NCBI GenBank assembly: GCA_013298895.1
Contig: JAAFJM010000019.1
Coordinates: 1 to 63,152, forward strand
Source: Bacteroidota bacterium
GTDB taxonomy: Bacteria > Bacteroidota > Bacteroidia > UKL13-3
Direction: 5' to 3'
DNA length: 63,152 nucleotides
Positions within the stretch are counted from its first letter, which is position 1; each line of letters starts with the position of its first letter. Shown here one piece after another: positions 37,719-47,210 of the stretch. Both the position numbers and the translations under genes were made by a program. Below the pieces are notes generated by a model. It searched no databases and was not told the origin of the DNA. It was given only the letters and a program-made list of their open reading frames with translations.

Positions 37719-39167
37719 TTATTTTGTCTTAAAAATAACTGATTTAATGATGTTTTTTATTAAAAAATACTCTGTATTTTTTAATATTTCGCTCCAAAAA
37801 ATTATTAAAATTAAACTTAGCATACTTTGTATAGATAAAACTACAAAACTTGAAAAATTTAAAAATGGTTCAATAAAATAAATTGGGCTTAAGGCTAATA
37901 AAACAAGTTTAACGGCAGGCAATATATCCAAAAATTGTTCTTTTAAACTGTATTTTATAACTTGATTAGAAAAGATAATAACTATAAAGTAAGTAATTAA
38001 TAATGAAATTAATATTCCAATAATCATTGCATAAATTCCTAAATAATAGCCTAAAACTAACGAAGGGATTGATAATAGCACCTTTAGTGTAACAATTTTT
38101 AGGGTTAAATCTGACCTACCTTTAACGTTTAAAATATTTGAATTAATAGAGATAAGTGGTAAAAAAATCCCAACAAAACACAAAAGTTGTAAATAAGGGA
38201 CTGATGGTAACCACTTTACTCCAATTAAAGTTACTATAAATGATTTGGCTACAACTACCAATCCCATTAATAAGATAAAACTTAAGAACGAAGTAGTTCG
38301 TAACATTGTTTTGTAAGTTGATTTTAGTTTATTCTCATCACCTTGAATTTGTGATAAAACAGGATAAGTTACCTGCCTTACAACCGTGTCAATATTATCG
38401 GAAAATAATTTTTGGAAATTATCTGCTCTTGTATAATAACCAAGTACAGCAGTATTGAAAATTTTACCTACCAAAGCATAATACATATTATTATAAATTA
38501 CATGGATTAAACTCCCAAACATAATTTTAGAACCAAAACTAAAGTGTTCCACAATAATTTTAAACTTAAACTTAAATTTTAATTCAAGGTTGGTTCTTTT
38601 TAACCATAAAAGAATTGATGTCACTATTCCTTGAATTAAGCCACTAATTATGATACTCCAAAAAGCATAGCCCCAATATGCCATAATAACAGAAACCAAA
38701 CCAGATACTATTGTGCCAATAAATCCAATTTGAGCAAGTAATTTAAAATCAAGTATTTTTTTTAAATAGATTGAATGGATAGAGCTAGAAGCTCCAATAA
38801 TTAATCCCAAACCGGTTACTCTTATAATATCTACTAATTGTGGTTCATTAAAAAAATCACTAATTAAATTTGAAGTTAAAAATAATATTAAATATAATAA
38901 AAATGCCAATACTATATTGAAAATTAAAATAGATGAATAATCATCAACAGTACAGTTTGTTTTTCGGATTAAAGCATCACTAAATCCACCATCAATAAAC
39001 ACCCTTGATATAGCGATGAAAATGGCTGACATACCAACCAAACCATAGTCTGATGGGGATAAAATGCGAGCTAAAATTATACTAATAAAAAAAGCTAAAA
39101 AATACCTCAATGCGGTATCTATTATACTCCATTTAAAACCTGATATTGTTTTGGATTTTAGTGTCAT
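37719..39167 (-). CDS. wzx: Flippase, Wzx type (MOP superfamily)
   Basis: The 482-residue protein has about 12-14 membrane helices and the N-terminal GFKWSIIDTALRYFLAFFISIILARILSP-type start of the WzxC/MOP group, with LSPSDYGLVGMSAIF following. It should flip the lipid-linked repeat unit across the inner membrane. It is next to the polymerase and completes the Wzx/Wzy pathway together with Wza and Wzc. Confidence 0.92.
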   Translation of the reverse strand: MTLKSKTISGFKWSIIDTALRYFLAFFISIILARILSPSDYGLVGMSAIFIAISRVFIDGGFSDALIRKTNCTVDDYSSILIFNIVLAFLLYLILFLTSNLISDFFNEPQLVDIIRVTGLGLIIGASSSIHSIYLKKILDFKLLAQIGFIGTIVSGLVSVIMAYWGYAFWSIIISGLIQGIVTSILLWLKRTNLELKFKFKFKIIVEHFSFGSKIMFGSLIHVIYNNMYYALVGKIFNTAVLGYYTRADNFQKLFSDNIDTVVRQVTYPVLSQIQGDENKLKSTYKTMLRTTSFLSFILLMGLVVVAKSFIVTLIGVKWLPSVPYLQLLCFVGIFLPLISINSNILNVKGRSDLTLKIVTLKVLLSIPSLVLGYYLGIYAMIIGILISLLITYFIVIIFSNQVIKYSLKEQFLDILPAVKLVLLALSPIYFIEPFLNFSSFVVLSIQSMLSLILIIFWSEILKNTEYFLIKNIIKSVIFKTK

Positions 39168-39173
39168 TGAGAT

Positions 39174-40370
39174 TTAGTTTTCAATAATATTAATAAAGTC
39201 TTTAAAATATCTATTCATTGAAAACTTATCACTGTTTGTAAATGCAAATTTACCCATTGTATTTCTTTTATTACTATCATCTAGTAGGGATATTATTGCA
39301 GTTTGCAATTCTTCTATCATTGTATCCCCTCTATTAACCATAATACTGTAATCAGGTGAAAAAAATTCAGGAATTCCACCACCATTACTTACAATAGTTG
39401 GTTTTCCTATTGCCTGAAATTGGAGATAGGAAGCAGGTGCAACATCCTCGCAAATGGATGGAACAACGCCAATATCTGCAATTGCTAAATAATCGGCAAG
39501 ATCTTCATTGGCAACAAAACCGGTGGAGATGCATTTATCGCCTAATTTTGCTATTAATTCTACTATTCCTTCAACATCTGATACTTTCCCATTTGGTGTT
39601 GATCCAAAATTAGAACCAATACTTCCAATTAAAAGTAAAGTATAATCATCTCTGTTGTTTAACTTAAGAATAGCTTCAAGAAGAACGTTTACACCTTTAC
39701 TAGTCACAATTCTACCTATATAACAAATTACTTTTTTTGAGTCATTTATTCCTAGTTTTTTCTTTAAAACATTAACATGTTCCGTATTAGATTGTCTAAA
39801 AAAATTTATGTCAATTCCAGGGATTAAATTAACAACTTCATTTGATTGGAGGGATTTGTTATTCTCTAAAATCAAGTTAACTAATCGTTGATTATGAACA
39901 ATGATTTTATCACATTTGTGAAAAACATTTACATGAGATAATATTTCTGTGGCTAAATAAAAAACAATCTTATCTTTTTTTACAATTTCAGAAATTGGGT
40001 TAATGTAATCTACATTACCTACAATTAATACTTTATCATATTTTAGTTTTTTAAGAATATCTTGTATTTGTGTAATATGGAAATTATAATGAACTTTTTT
40101 TGGAAATAATTTATTGATGCGTTTATTTAAATTGTTAAATATTCTTTTGAAAATATTGTCATCAAAGTCATGAAATGTGGTATATTTAAATTTTTCTCTT
40201 ACCTTGTAGGTACCAACGTTTTTTTTAGAAATGAGAATAAAATCAACTTCGTTTAGTGCTTCATTTAGACAAATAATTGAATCTATTAGTTGCTCATAGG
40301 CACCACTTTGAATAGCCGGAATAGGTAATACTGATGGGGCAATTATTACAATTTTTTTTCGTTTAGTCAT
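39174..40370 (-). CDS. Glycosyltransferase family 4
   Basis: The 398-residue GT-B protein has AIQSGAYEQLIDSI, VICYIGRIVTSKGVNVLLEA and PSICEDVAPASYLQFQAIGKPTIVS, a GT4-type donor site. The EDVAP segment resembles transferases of spore-coat SpsD-like and WbuB-type groups. It overlaps the nucleotidyltransferase gene by 8 bp, so it may use the sugar that this enzyme activates. Confidence 0.86.
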   Translation of the reverse strand: MTKRKKIVIIAPSVLPIPAIQSGAYEQLIDSIICLNEALNEVDFILISKKNVGTYKVREKFKYTTFHDFDDNIFKRIFNNLNKRINKLFPKKVHYNFHITQIQDILKKLKYDKVLIVGNVDYINPISEIVKKDKIVFYLATEILSHVNVFHKCDKIIVHNQRLVNLILENNKSLQSNEVVNLIPGIDINFFRQSNTEHVNVLKKKLGINDSKKVICYIGRIVTSKGVNVLLEAILKLNNRDDYTLLLIGSIGSNFGSTPNGKVSDVEGIVELIAKLGDKCISTGFVANEDLADYLAIADIGVVPSICEDVAPASYLQFQAIGKPTIVSNGGGIPEFFSPDYSIMVNRGDTMIEELQTAIISLLDDSNKRNTMGKFAFTNSDKFSMNRYFKDFINIIEN

Positions 40371-41409
40371 TGGTGAAAAATTTTAAATATTCTGTCATGG
40401 TTCCCATATCTTTCCACGATTTTTCACTAACAGGAAAAACACCTATTTTACCTTTACGTTGAAGTATTTTTTCAATTAAATGAGTTATATGGAAAAATTC
40501 ATCTTGGGGTATTTCATTTAATAAATGAGGTTCCAAAATATACATCCCACTATTTATTTTGTAGGTTAACTCAGGTTTTTCAATTATTGAAAGCAATTGG
40601 CCATTTTCTGTTGTTTCTAGTGTTCCATACGAAATGGGGAAGTGTTTTAAAGCAGCTACAATGGTAATTTCATTATCGTTAGTTTTATGATAGTTTAAAA
40701 TTTCAGAATAATCTTGTTCAATTAAAATATCGCAGTTACTAACAAAAAAAGTGGAGTTAATTTTATCTTTCAATAAACTTAAACTTCCAGCAGTACCTGA
40801 TGGTGTTTCCTCCCTAAAGCTATTTACATTAAATGGTAGTTTTAAACTTTCGAGATAATATTCTATCAACTCTGCTTTGTAATTTATTGAAACAAAAAAA
40901 TTATTACAACCATGAATTGTGAATCTCTCAAAAATTTCTTCCAACATGGTTTTGCTTCCAATTGGAATCAATGGCTTGGGCAGTACGTTAGTTAATGGTT
41001 TTAATCTAGTTCCGAATCCACCTGCCATAATAACCACAGGTAAATTAAACTGTTCAGGTTCTATAACTTTATTGTCTTTAAAAGCATCATCCCAAAAAAT
41101 CACGTCAATCAATTCATTATTAGGAGTAACTATTGGACACAATTCCATTCTGTTTTCAAACATTAAGGCCTTTATGGTTTCAATTGACATTTCAGGTGTG
41201 GCAACATTGTATTTACCTCTTAAAATATTCTTGATTGGATTATCCAGATTTACATTTTTTATAATAGCACGCTGAATATCACCAATACTTATTAATCCAA
41301 TAAACTTATTGTTATCCATAACAATAAGTAGTTTACTTTCCACTGTGTCCATGTATTTTAGGGCATCAAGGATTGATAAGTTAGGGCTTATATTTATTTT
41401 TTTTTTCAT
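40363..41409 (-). CDS. CBS-domain sugar nucleotidyltransferase, PtmE-like
   Basis: The 348-residue protein has two N-terminal CBS repeats (about 1-115) and a nucleotidyltransferase domain with MAGGFGTRLKPLTNVLPKPL near residue 130 and a SNCDILIEQDY acidic metal site. This fusion is the PtmE/LegX type, which in Campylobacter forms GDP-activated amino sugar for GDP-linked legionaminic acid synthesis. The neighbouring LegB- and LegC-like genes support the assignment. The CBS pair could bind adenine nucleotides as a regulatory signal. Choice of GDP or UDP cannot be read directly. Confidence 0.85.
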   Translation of the reverse strand: MKKKINISPNLSILDALKYMDTVESKLLIVMDNNKFIGLISIGDIQRAIIKNVNLDNPIKNILRGKYNVATPEMSIETIKALMFENRMELCPIVTPNNELIDVIFWDDAFKDNKVIEPEQFNLPVVIMAGGFGTRLKPLTNVLPKPLIPIGSKTMLEEIFERFTIHGCNNFFVSINYKAELIEYYLESLKLPFNVNSFREETPSGTAGSLSLLKDKINSTFFVSNCDILIEQDYSEILNYHKTNDNEITIVAALKHFPISYGTLETTENGQLLSIIEKPELTYKINSGMYILEPHLLNEIPQDEFFHITHLIEKILQRKGKIGVFPVSEKSWKDMGTMTEYLKFFTND

Positions 41410-41475
41410 TGTTAAATTTCATTCAAACTTATAATTCAATTAATGATTTTAAGTTTCTGTATTAAATTTAATATC

Positions 41476-42123
41476 TTATTTGTTTAATGCTTTGGCAGGT
41501 ACCCCAACCATAATTTTATCATTATCAACATTTTTGTTTATCAAAGATGAGGCACCAATAATATTGTTATTCTCAATTGAAATCTGTTGAAGAATTGTAG
41601 AATTAGTTCCAAACAAATTATTTGAACCGACACTAACACTGCCACTTACGTTACATCCTGGATTAAAAACATTATTATTTAATATTTTTGTGTCATGCCC
41701 TACTGTTACATTCAAGTTAAAAATATTAAATGAACCAATTTTTATATCTACTGTAAATACACATCCAGCTGTAATAATATTTCCTTTACCAATCTCTATT
41801 GAGTTTATATCCCCAATAAAATTATTGTGGATTAGATTTGGGAAATTATAATTAGCAAACTTTAGTGATAATTTTTCAATTAATTTAGGTTCACCAACGC
41901 CCATGAATATTAATGTTTCATCATTTGGTAAAACATTATTTAAAAAATAATCTTCATCAATTACAGGTAATTTATTTTTACAAGCTTCAATATCAGTTAT
42001 GATAGGTTTGTAATCAATAAATCCCTTGAATTGATAATTTTCATTTTTTAATATTTGATTTGATAAAAAATAAACTTCTTTTGCAAATCCACCGCATCCT
42101 AATATATAATAATTTTTTTTCAT
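41476..42123 (-). CDS. NeuD/PglD-like acyltransferase (third of three)
   Basis: The 215-residue protein starts YYILGCGGFAKEVYFLS, the nucleotide-sugar loop, and continues as a left-handed beta-helix with the catalytic-type histidine in VTVGHDTKIL. It ends IMVGVPAKALNK. It overlaps the LegC-like aminotransferase gene by 4 bp, so it most likely acylates the 4-amino group made by that enzyme. Confidence 0.86.
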   Translation of the reverse strand: MKKNYYILGCGGFAKEVYFLSNQILKNENYQFKGFIDYKPIITDIEACKNKLPVIDEDYFLNNVLPNDETLIFMGVGEPKLIEKLSLKFANYNFPNLIHNNFIGDINSIEIGKGNIITAGCVFTVDIKIGSFNIFNLNVTVGHDTKILNNNVFNPGCNVSGSVSVGSNNLFGTNSTILQQISIENNNIIGASSLINKNVDNDKIMVGVPAKALNK

Positions 42124-43268
42124 TTTCTAACACTACTTGGTACATTAACTATTCTATCTTCTAAAAATAATGCATTTTTTTGTTCATCTTTTTGGCAATG
42201 AGCATACATAGGAAGTCTAAACATTAACTGCCATATTGGTCTGGTCATTACTTTATTATCGTTAGTTGACTTTAAAAATTGGTCTCTTTCTTCCTTATTT
42301 TCTAATTGAACACACATGAGCCAATAATTTGCCTTAGTATCGGGCGTTTCTGTTCTAAATAAAATTCCTTGTTTTTCGAAAAATGTAAAATATTCTTTAG
42401 CTAATTGTCTTTTATTATTCAAAAATGTATTTAACTGTTCCAATTGCGCACATGCTAAAGCAGCGTTTAAATTAGGCATTCTATAATTATGCCCTAATTC
42501 ATCATGAACATATTCATATGGGTGAGGTATTTTGGCTGTTGTAGTTAGGTATTTACCTTTTTCACCCAAAGCCGTATCGTTAGTTACAATTGCTCCACCA
42601 CCACCACAGGTAACAATTTTATTACCATTAAATGAAAAAACTCCTAATTTACCAAAACTACCGGTGTGTTTTTCTTTATAAGTACTTCCAAGCGATTCTG
42701 CTGCATCTTCTACAATAGGTATCTCCCATTTACTACATATACTAATCAATTCATTTAAATGAACTGGAAAACCAAATGTATGCATAGGAACGCAAGCAGT
42801 TATTTTACGTTGCGTTTTTTTATTGTAACAACCATCTTCACGCATTTCTCCAAATTCTTCTAAAAAGTTTTCAACTGCTATTGCAGAAAGGCCCATTGTA
42901 TCCAAATCAACATCCAAAAAAATGGGATGCGCATTATTGTATGCTATTGCATTTGCAGTAGCAACAAATGTTAATGCTTGGGTTATTACTTCGGTATTTG
43001 GTTTAACACCCGCCAAACGCAATGCTACTTGAAGTGCGGCCGTTCCATTAACTACAGCCACCGCTTTATTAGTTTGAGTAATGCTAGCCATCAATGATTC
43101 AAATTTATCGACATAAGCACCTACTGAACTAACGAAAGTTGAATCAATTGTATCTAATAAATACTTTTTCTCGTTTCCATTAAATATTGGCACATGAAGA
43201 GGAATAAAATCCTTGCTATTGAATACAGACCTTATAAAATCTATTGTATGATCAGTTTTTATATTCAT
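42120..43268 (-). CDS. LegC family aminotransferase
   Basis: The 382-residue PLP enzyme begins with SKDFIPLHVPIFNGNEKKYLLDTIDSTFVSS, the LegC signature start, and has VNGTAALQVALRLAG, IVEDAAESLGS and the PLP lysine K217 in SFNGNKIVTCGGGG. LegC aminates C4 of the 4-keto-6-deoxy HexNAc nucleotide made by LegB. It lies 6 bp from the LegB-like gene. It is only distantly similar to the PglE-like enzyme at 9303, so the locus can form two different 4-amino sugars or the same one twice. Confidence 0.88.
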   Translation of the reverse strand: MNIKTDHTIDFIRSVFNSKDFIPLHVPIFNGNEKKYLLDTIDSTFVSSVGAYVDKFESLMASITQTNKAVAVVNGTAALQVALRLAGVKPNTEVITQALTFVATANAIAYNNAHPIFLDVDLDTMGLSAIAVENFLEEFGEMREDGCYNKKTQRKITACVPMHTFGFPVHLNELISICSKWEIPIVEDAAESLGSTYKEKHTGSFGKLGVFSFNGNKIVTCGGGGAIVTNDTALGEKGKYLTTTAKIPHPYEYVHDELGHNYRMPNLNAALACAQLEQLNTFLNNKRQLAKEYFTFFEKQGILFRTETPDTKANYWLMCVQLENKEERDQFLKSTNDNKVMTRPIWQLMFRLPMYAHCQKDEQKNALFLEDRIVNVPSSVRK

Positions 43269-43274
43269 CTTAAG

Positions 43275-44462
43275 TTACATTTTAGCATCAAGGTATTTAC
43301 CAGTTTCTTTGTGACCAAAATTTGGAATCATTTCAAAGAATAAATCTACAATTTTTTCCTTACTCCAACTACCATTTTGTTTAAGGCTGTTGATAGTATC
43401 AGTAAAGTGAATTAATTTATCATTTTCAATATTGAGTTCATTTTTAATTACCCCTAAGTTTTCAAAGCGCTCCATATCCAGAATTTCGGTACTTGTATAA
43501 AATTCTTCAAAGTCTTTTTCTCCTGTAGTATCGCTAGCTGTAAATAAACATGGCCATTTTCCTTGTTGAGGAAGAGTTAAAATTAAACTACGAGCCTCAT
43601 CTTCTGTATCACATAGGTATGGTTCATATCCTAAACTTTTTAAGTATTTTACTGCTATTTCGGCAAAAGTAATAAGATGTAAACTTTCGCTTAATTTAGG
43701 AAAAAAAACATCTCTATTTTCACCAAAAATACACGACATTAAACATAATTCACCAGATTCTTGAGGAATTACAAAGTATCTTTTAATATCATTAGGGGCT
43801 ACAATTGGTTGTAGTTTTTGAATGCGCTGATTGAAACCGTGTAATAAAGAACCATCCGAGAATGCCACATTTGCAAAACGAGCTGTAGAGATTGTTATGT
43901 CTTTACTTCTGCGCATTAAAAACATTTCCATAATTCTTTTTGAAGCACCCATCATATTTACAGGATTAGCTGCTTTATCGGTAGAAACACAGAAATACTT
44001 TTTAACACCTTTATTTATAGATTGTTGAATAGTTTTATCTGTATTAAAAATATTTACATTAATCATGCGCATTAATGTATAAGGGTCTTTCTCGGAGCGT
44101 ACATGTTTTAAGGCAGATAAATTAAGTACATAATCATATTTGCCATCTGCTTCAATAAATGCATCATACTCATGCGATCCAATATCTAAAGCAAATGTTT
44201 GAAAATCACCATCAATATAGCCAAATGAACTTCTTATATCACGAACCAATTCAACCATATTGTTTTCACTGATATCAACAACATGTAATTTTCTTGGATT
44301 ACGTTTAAAAATTTCTTTTGTAACAGCTTGACCAATAGAACCAGCACCACCAATTACTAAAAATGAAGAAGATGAAACAATTTCTTGAAGTTGCTTTTGA
44401 TTTGAAATTATATCTTTTTCAAAAAGAGGCTTTTTTCTGCCTATAAGGTTTAATATATCCAT
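43275..44462 (-). CDS. Nucleotide-HexNAc 4,6-dehydratase, LegB type
   Basis: The 395-residue soluble extended SDR has LVIGGAGSIGQAVTKEIF, STDKAANPVNMMGASKR (Met in place of the active-site Tyr, Lys retained) and ARFANVAFSDGSLL. The C-terminal 130 residues, with LPQQGKWPCLFTASDTTGEKDFEEFYT, are specific to the LegB group. It removes water from GDP- or UDP-GlcNAc to make the 4-keto-6-deoxy sugar. It lies 3 bp from gmd and 6 bp from the LegC-like gene. Confidence 0.87.
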   Translation of the reverse strand: MDILNLIGRKKPLFEKDIISNQKQLQEIVSSSSFLVIGGAGSIGQAVTKEIFKRNPRKLHVVDISENNMVELVRDIRSSFGYIDGDFQTFALDIGSHEYDAFIEADGKYDYVLNLSALKHVRSEKDPYTLMRMINVNIFNTDKTIQQSINKGVKKYFCVSTDKAANPVNMMGASKRIMEMFLMRRSKDITISTARFANVAFSDGSLLHGFNQRIQKLQPIVAPNDIKRYFVIPQESGELCLMSCIFGENRDVFFPKLSESLHLITFAEIAVKYLKSLGYEPYLCDTEDEARSLILTLPQQGKWPCLFTASDTTGEKDFEEFYTSTEILDMERFENLGVIKNELNIENDKLIHFTDTINSLKQNGSWSKEKIVDLFFEMIPNFGHKETGKYLDAKM

Positions 44463-44465
44463 TAG

Positions 44466-45599
44466 TTATTCAAATTGGCTTAAAACTTTATGACCGGCTT
44501 GTTTTAAGAATAATTCACGCTGCATTAATTTTAAATCAGAATGCATCATGTCTTCTACCAGCATTGATAAATCGTATTTAGGTTTCCAACCTAATTTAGT
44601 TTGACTTTTTGTAGGGTCACCAATCAATAATTCAACCTCTGTAGGGCGAAAGTAACGTGGGTCAACAGCTACTACTTCATCACCTATTTTTAAATTAGTA
44701 TTTAAATTTTTTGAGTTAATAATTTCGGTATTTATATTTTCAACATATCCTACTTCATTCTCATTTTCGCCTCTAAAGGCTATAATTATTCCAACTTCAT
44801 TAAATGCCATTTGAACAAACTTTCTGATTGTAGTAGTTACTCCAGTTGCAATTACATAATCTTCGGGTTTTTCTTGCTGTAAAATTAAATACATTGCTTC
44901 TACATAATCTTTAGCATGTCCCCAATCACGTTGTGCATTTAAATTACCAAGGTATAATTTATCTTGCATGCCTAATACTATTTTACTAGCAGCACGCGTA
45001 ATTTTTCGGGTTACAAATGTTTCGCCACGTAATGGACTTTCGTGGTTAAATAAAATACCGTTACAAGCAAACATATTGTAGGCTTCGCGATAATTTACAG
45101 TAATCCAATAAGCATACATTTTAGCTACTGCATAAGGCGACCGCGGGTAAAAAGGCGTTGTTTCGCTTTGCGGAACAGCTTGAACCAATCCATATAATTC
45201 GGAGGTTGAAGCTTGATAAATTTTTGTTTTATTGGTTAATCCGCAAATTCTAATTGCCTCTAAAATTCGCAAAGTGCCAATTCCATCGGCATTAGCAGTA
45301 TATTCAGGTTCTTCAAAACTTACATGTACATGGCTCATTGCAGCTAAGTTATAAATTTCATCAGGCTGTGTTTCTTGGATAATTCTAATTAAATTACTAC
45401 TGTCTGTTAAATCGCCATAGTGTAATTTTAAGTTTACATTTTTCTCATGTGGGTCTTGATACAAGTGATCGATTCTATCAGTATTAAACAAAGAACTCCT
45501 ACGTTTTATTCCATGCACAAAATACCCTTTTTTTAAGAGAAATTCAGCAAGATAAGCTCCGTCTTGTCCTGTAATTCCTGTTATAAGCGCTACTTTCAT
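44466..45599 (-). CDS. gmd: GDP-mannose 4,6-dehydratase
   Basis: The 377-residue SDR has [41 protein letters not shown], and the catalytic YAVAK in [15 protein letters not shown], with [20 protein letters not shown] following. These are unmistakable Gmd motifs and the length is typical. It converts GDP-D-mannose to the 4-keto-6-deoxy form. The partner fcl lies upstream at 46149, separated by a decayed gene, so the two are not contiguous. Confidence 0.95.
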   Translation of the reverse strand: MKVALITGITGQDGAYLAEFLLKKGYFVHGIKRRSSLFNTDRIDHLYQDPHEKNVNLKLHYGDLTDSSNLIRIIQETQPDEIYNLAAMSHVHVSFEEPEYTANADGIGTLRILEAIRICGLTNKTKIYQASTSELYGLVQAVPQSETTPFYPRSPYAVAKMYAYWITVNYREAYNMFACNGILFNHESPLRGETFVTRKITRAASKIVLGMQDKLYLGNLNAQRDWGHAKDYVEAMYLILQQEKPEDYVIATGVTTTIRKFVQMAFNEVGIIIAFRGENENEVGYVENINTEIINSKNLNTNLKIGDEVVAVDPRYFRPTEVELLIGDPTKSQTKLGWKPKYDLSMLVEDMMHSDLKLMQRELFLKQAGHKVLSQFE

Positions 45600-45631
45600 A
45601 TTTTTTTCGTTTTTCGATGTTCGTTTAACTG

Positions 45632-45669
45632 GTTAACTGTTTAAAAGATTGACCATTTAAACAGTTAAC
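45632..45669. repeat. Perfect 14-bp inverted repeat
   Basis: GTTAACTGTTTAAA at 45632-45645 pairs with its exact complement at 45656-45669 around a 10-nt loop. On the plus strand it is followed by TTCTTTTTTT, as in a terminator, but no plus-strand gene precedes it. The right arm overlaps the end of the decayed four-helix gene, and a partial third copy (GTTTAACTG) lies just to the left. Confidence 0.75.
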
Positions 45670-46053
45670 TTCTTTTTTTCAGAGTTTCTTTATTGTTAAT
45701 TTGAAATTTATAAAGTGTATTGAGTTTATTTAAAATAGAGTCTAAATTAATTCTCAATTCAGTATATTTTTCAATGTTTATATAGTTCATATCTAGCGCA
45801 GTATTCAAATGGTCAATTGTCTCCAAAGCTGAGGCATATGAAATATTCGTAAAATGTGCTTGGTCAAAATTAGATGATCTGCCTGAACCTTCAGCAATAT
45901 TGGCTGAAATACTTGCTTATGACCTATTAATTTGACTGGTTAAATCAAATCTTTCTTCGTTTGGAAATAACCTACTCATCATTTTAATTTCTATTTTGAA
46001 TTTTCTAACAAGGATATAAACGTCAAGTTTTCAAATGAATAAATATGGTACAT
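45665..46053 (-). pseudogene. Decayed four-helix-bundle (S23/IVP family) gene
   Basis: On the minus strand an ATG at 46053 gives MYHIYSFENL, after which the frame must shift by one base to continue as LDVYILVRKFKIEIKMMSRLF and NEERFDLTSQINRS. A TAA stop then interrupts, and the same frame resumes as ASISANIAEGSGRSSNFDQ and runs to a stop at 45665. The order matches the intact four-helix-bundle protein at 48505 and its family throughout. One frameshift plus one in-frame stop means it is non-functional. It sits between gmd and fcl. Confidence 0.85.
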
Positions 46054-46148
46054 TTCTTTTTTGTTTGCCTTTTATTTATTTAAATAGTTTGTTTTTTTAG
46101 TAATTTTTATTTCCTAACCGTTCCAACAAATAACCGATTAACCTTTTG

Positions 46149-47099
46149 TCACATTTTAACTTCCTTTACATTATTTACATTTTCTAAAAACCACTGATAA
46201 GTTTGCTCAATTCCTTCTTTTAAATTGATTTGATGTTTCCAACCAAGTTTGTGCATCTTCGTAATGTCCATTAACTTGCGAGGAGTTCCGTCTGGTTTTG
46301 ATGAATCCCAAATAATTTTTCCTTTATGACCAACCGCTTTTTGAATTATTTCGGCCAATTCTTTTATGGTTAAATCAATACCGGTTCCAACATTGTATAA
46401 ATTATCGGGAAGTTTGTTTTCTAGTGCAAATAATACAGCTTTTGCCATATCGTTTACATGTAAAAACTCTCTCATTGGTGTTCCACTCCCCCAAAGTGTA
46501 ACATCACTATTATTATTTAACTTTGCATCATGAAATTTTCTTATCATGGCCGGCAGCACATGAGAAGTTTCTAAATCAAAATTATCAAAAGGACCATAAA
46601 GGTTTGTAGGCATAAGGCTTACAAAGTCTTTATTAAATTGTTTCCTTATGGCTTCACATAGTTTTACTCCTGATATTTTTGCGATGGCATACCATTCGTT
46701 GGTAGATTCTAAACTTGATGTTAGTAAGCAATCTTCTTGCAAAGGTTGTGGTGCTAACTTTGGGTAAATACATGAACTACCCAAGAAAATAAATTTTTTG
46801 CAATTCAACTCGTGGGAGGCACTTATTAAATTATTTTGAATAAGCATATTATCCATTAAAAATTGATAAGGATAATTGTTATTGGCTAAAATACCTCCAA
46901 CTTTAGCTGCTGCATCTATTATTATATCAGGTTTTTCTATTTGAAAATAATTAAATACAGCGATTTGATTTTTTAGGTCAAGTTCTTTGCTCGATTTTCC
47001 TATAATATTATTGTATCCACTGGCATTTAACACTCTAGCAATGGCACTTCCTACCATTCCATTATGGCCAGCAATATATATTTTAGAAGTTTTATTCAA
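46149..47099 (-). CDS. fcl: GDP-L-fucose synthase
   Basis: The 316-residue SDR has IYIAGHNGMVGSAIAR, LGSSCIYPKLAPQPLQED and the catalytic YAIAK in NEWYAIAKISGVKLCEA, followed by LMPTNLYGPFDNFD. These are the fcl/WcaG hallmarks. It epimerises and reduces the Gmd product to GDP-L-fucose with NADPH. The gene is separated from gmd by the decayed four-helix gene (46054-46148 is non-coding spacer). Confidence 0.94.
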   Translation of the reverse strand: MNKTSKIYIAGHNGMVGSAIARVLNASGYNNIIGKSSKELDLKNQIAVFNYFQIEKPDIIIDAAAKVGGILANNNYPYQFLMDNMLIQNNLISASHELNCKKFIFLGSSCIYPKLAPQPLQEDCLLTSSLESTNEWYAIAKISGVKLCEAIRKQFNKDFVSLMPTNLYGPFDNFDLETSHVLPAMIRKFHDAKLNNNSDVTLWGSGTPMREFLHVNDMAKAVLFALENKLPDNLYNVGTGIDLTIKELAEIIQKAVGHKGKIIWDSSKPDGTPRKLMDITKMHKLGWKHQINLKEGIEQTYQWFLENVNNVKEVKM

Positions 47100-47210
47100 A
47101 TTGTTTTATTTAAAAATAGGGTCCTAGCTATGCTTTAATTGACATTGGAGCTAATGTTTTTCAATCTTATTAGATATGTTCGTCAAGTTAATTTTATCGA
47201 TAATTAAATA

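Noticed and set aside
40919-41275. Plus-strand open frame of 118 codons inside the PtmE-like gene
   Set aside because: It is antisense to the conserved CBS and nucleotidyltransferase motifs and has no family resemblance, so it is a chance shadow.
40363-44462. Complete legionaminic or pseudaminic acid pathway
   Set aside because: NeuC, NeuB and NeuA (or PseG, PseI, PseF) are absent, so only the early steps can be supported.
45632-45669. Invertible promoter of the Bacteroides capsule type
   Set aside because: Only one inverted repeat with a 10-nt loop is present, with no recombinase gene and no promoter between distant arms.
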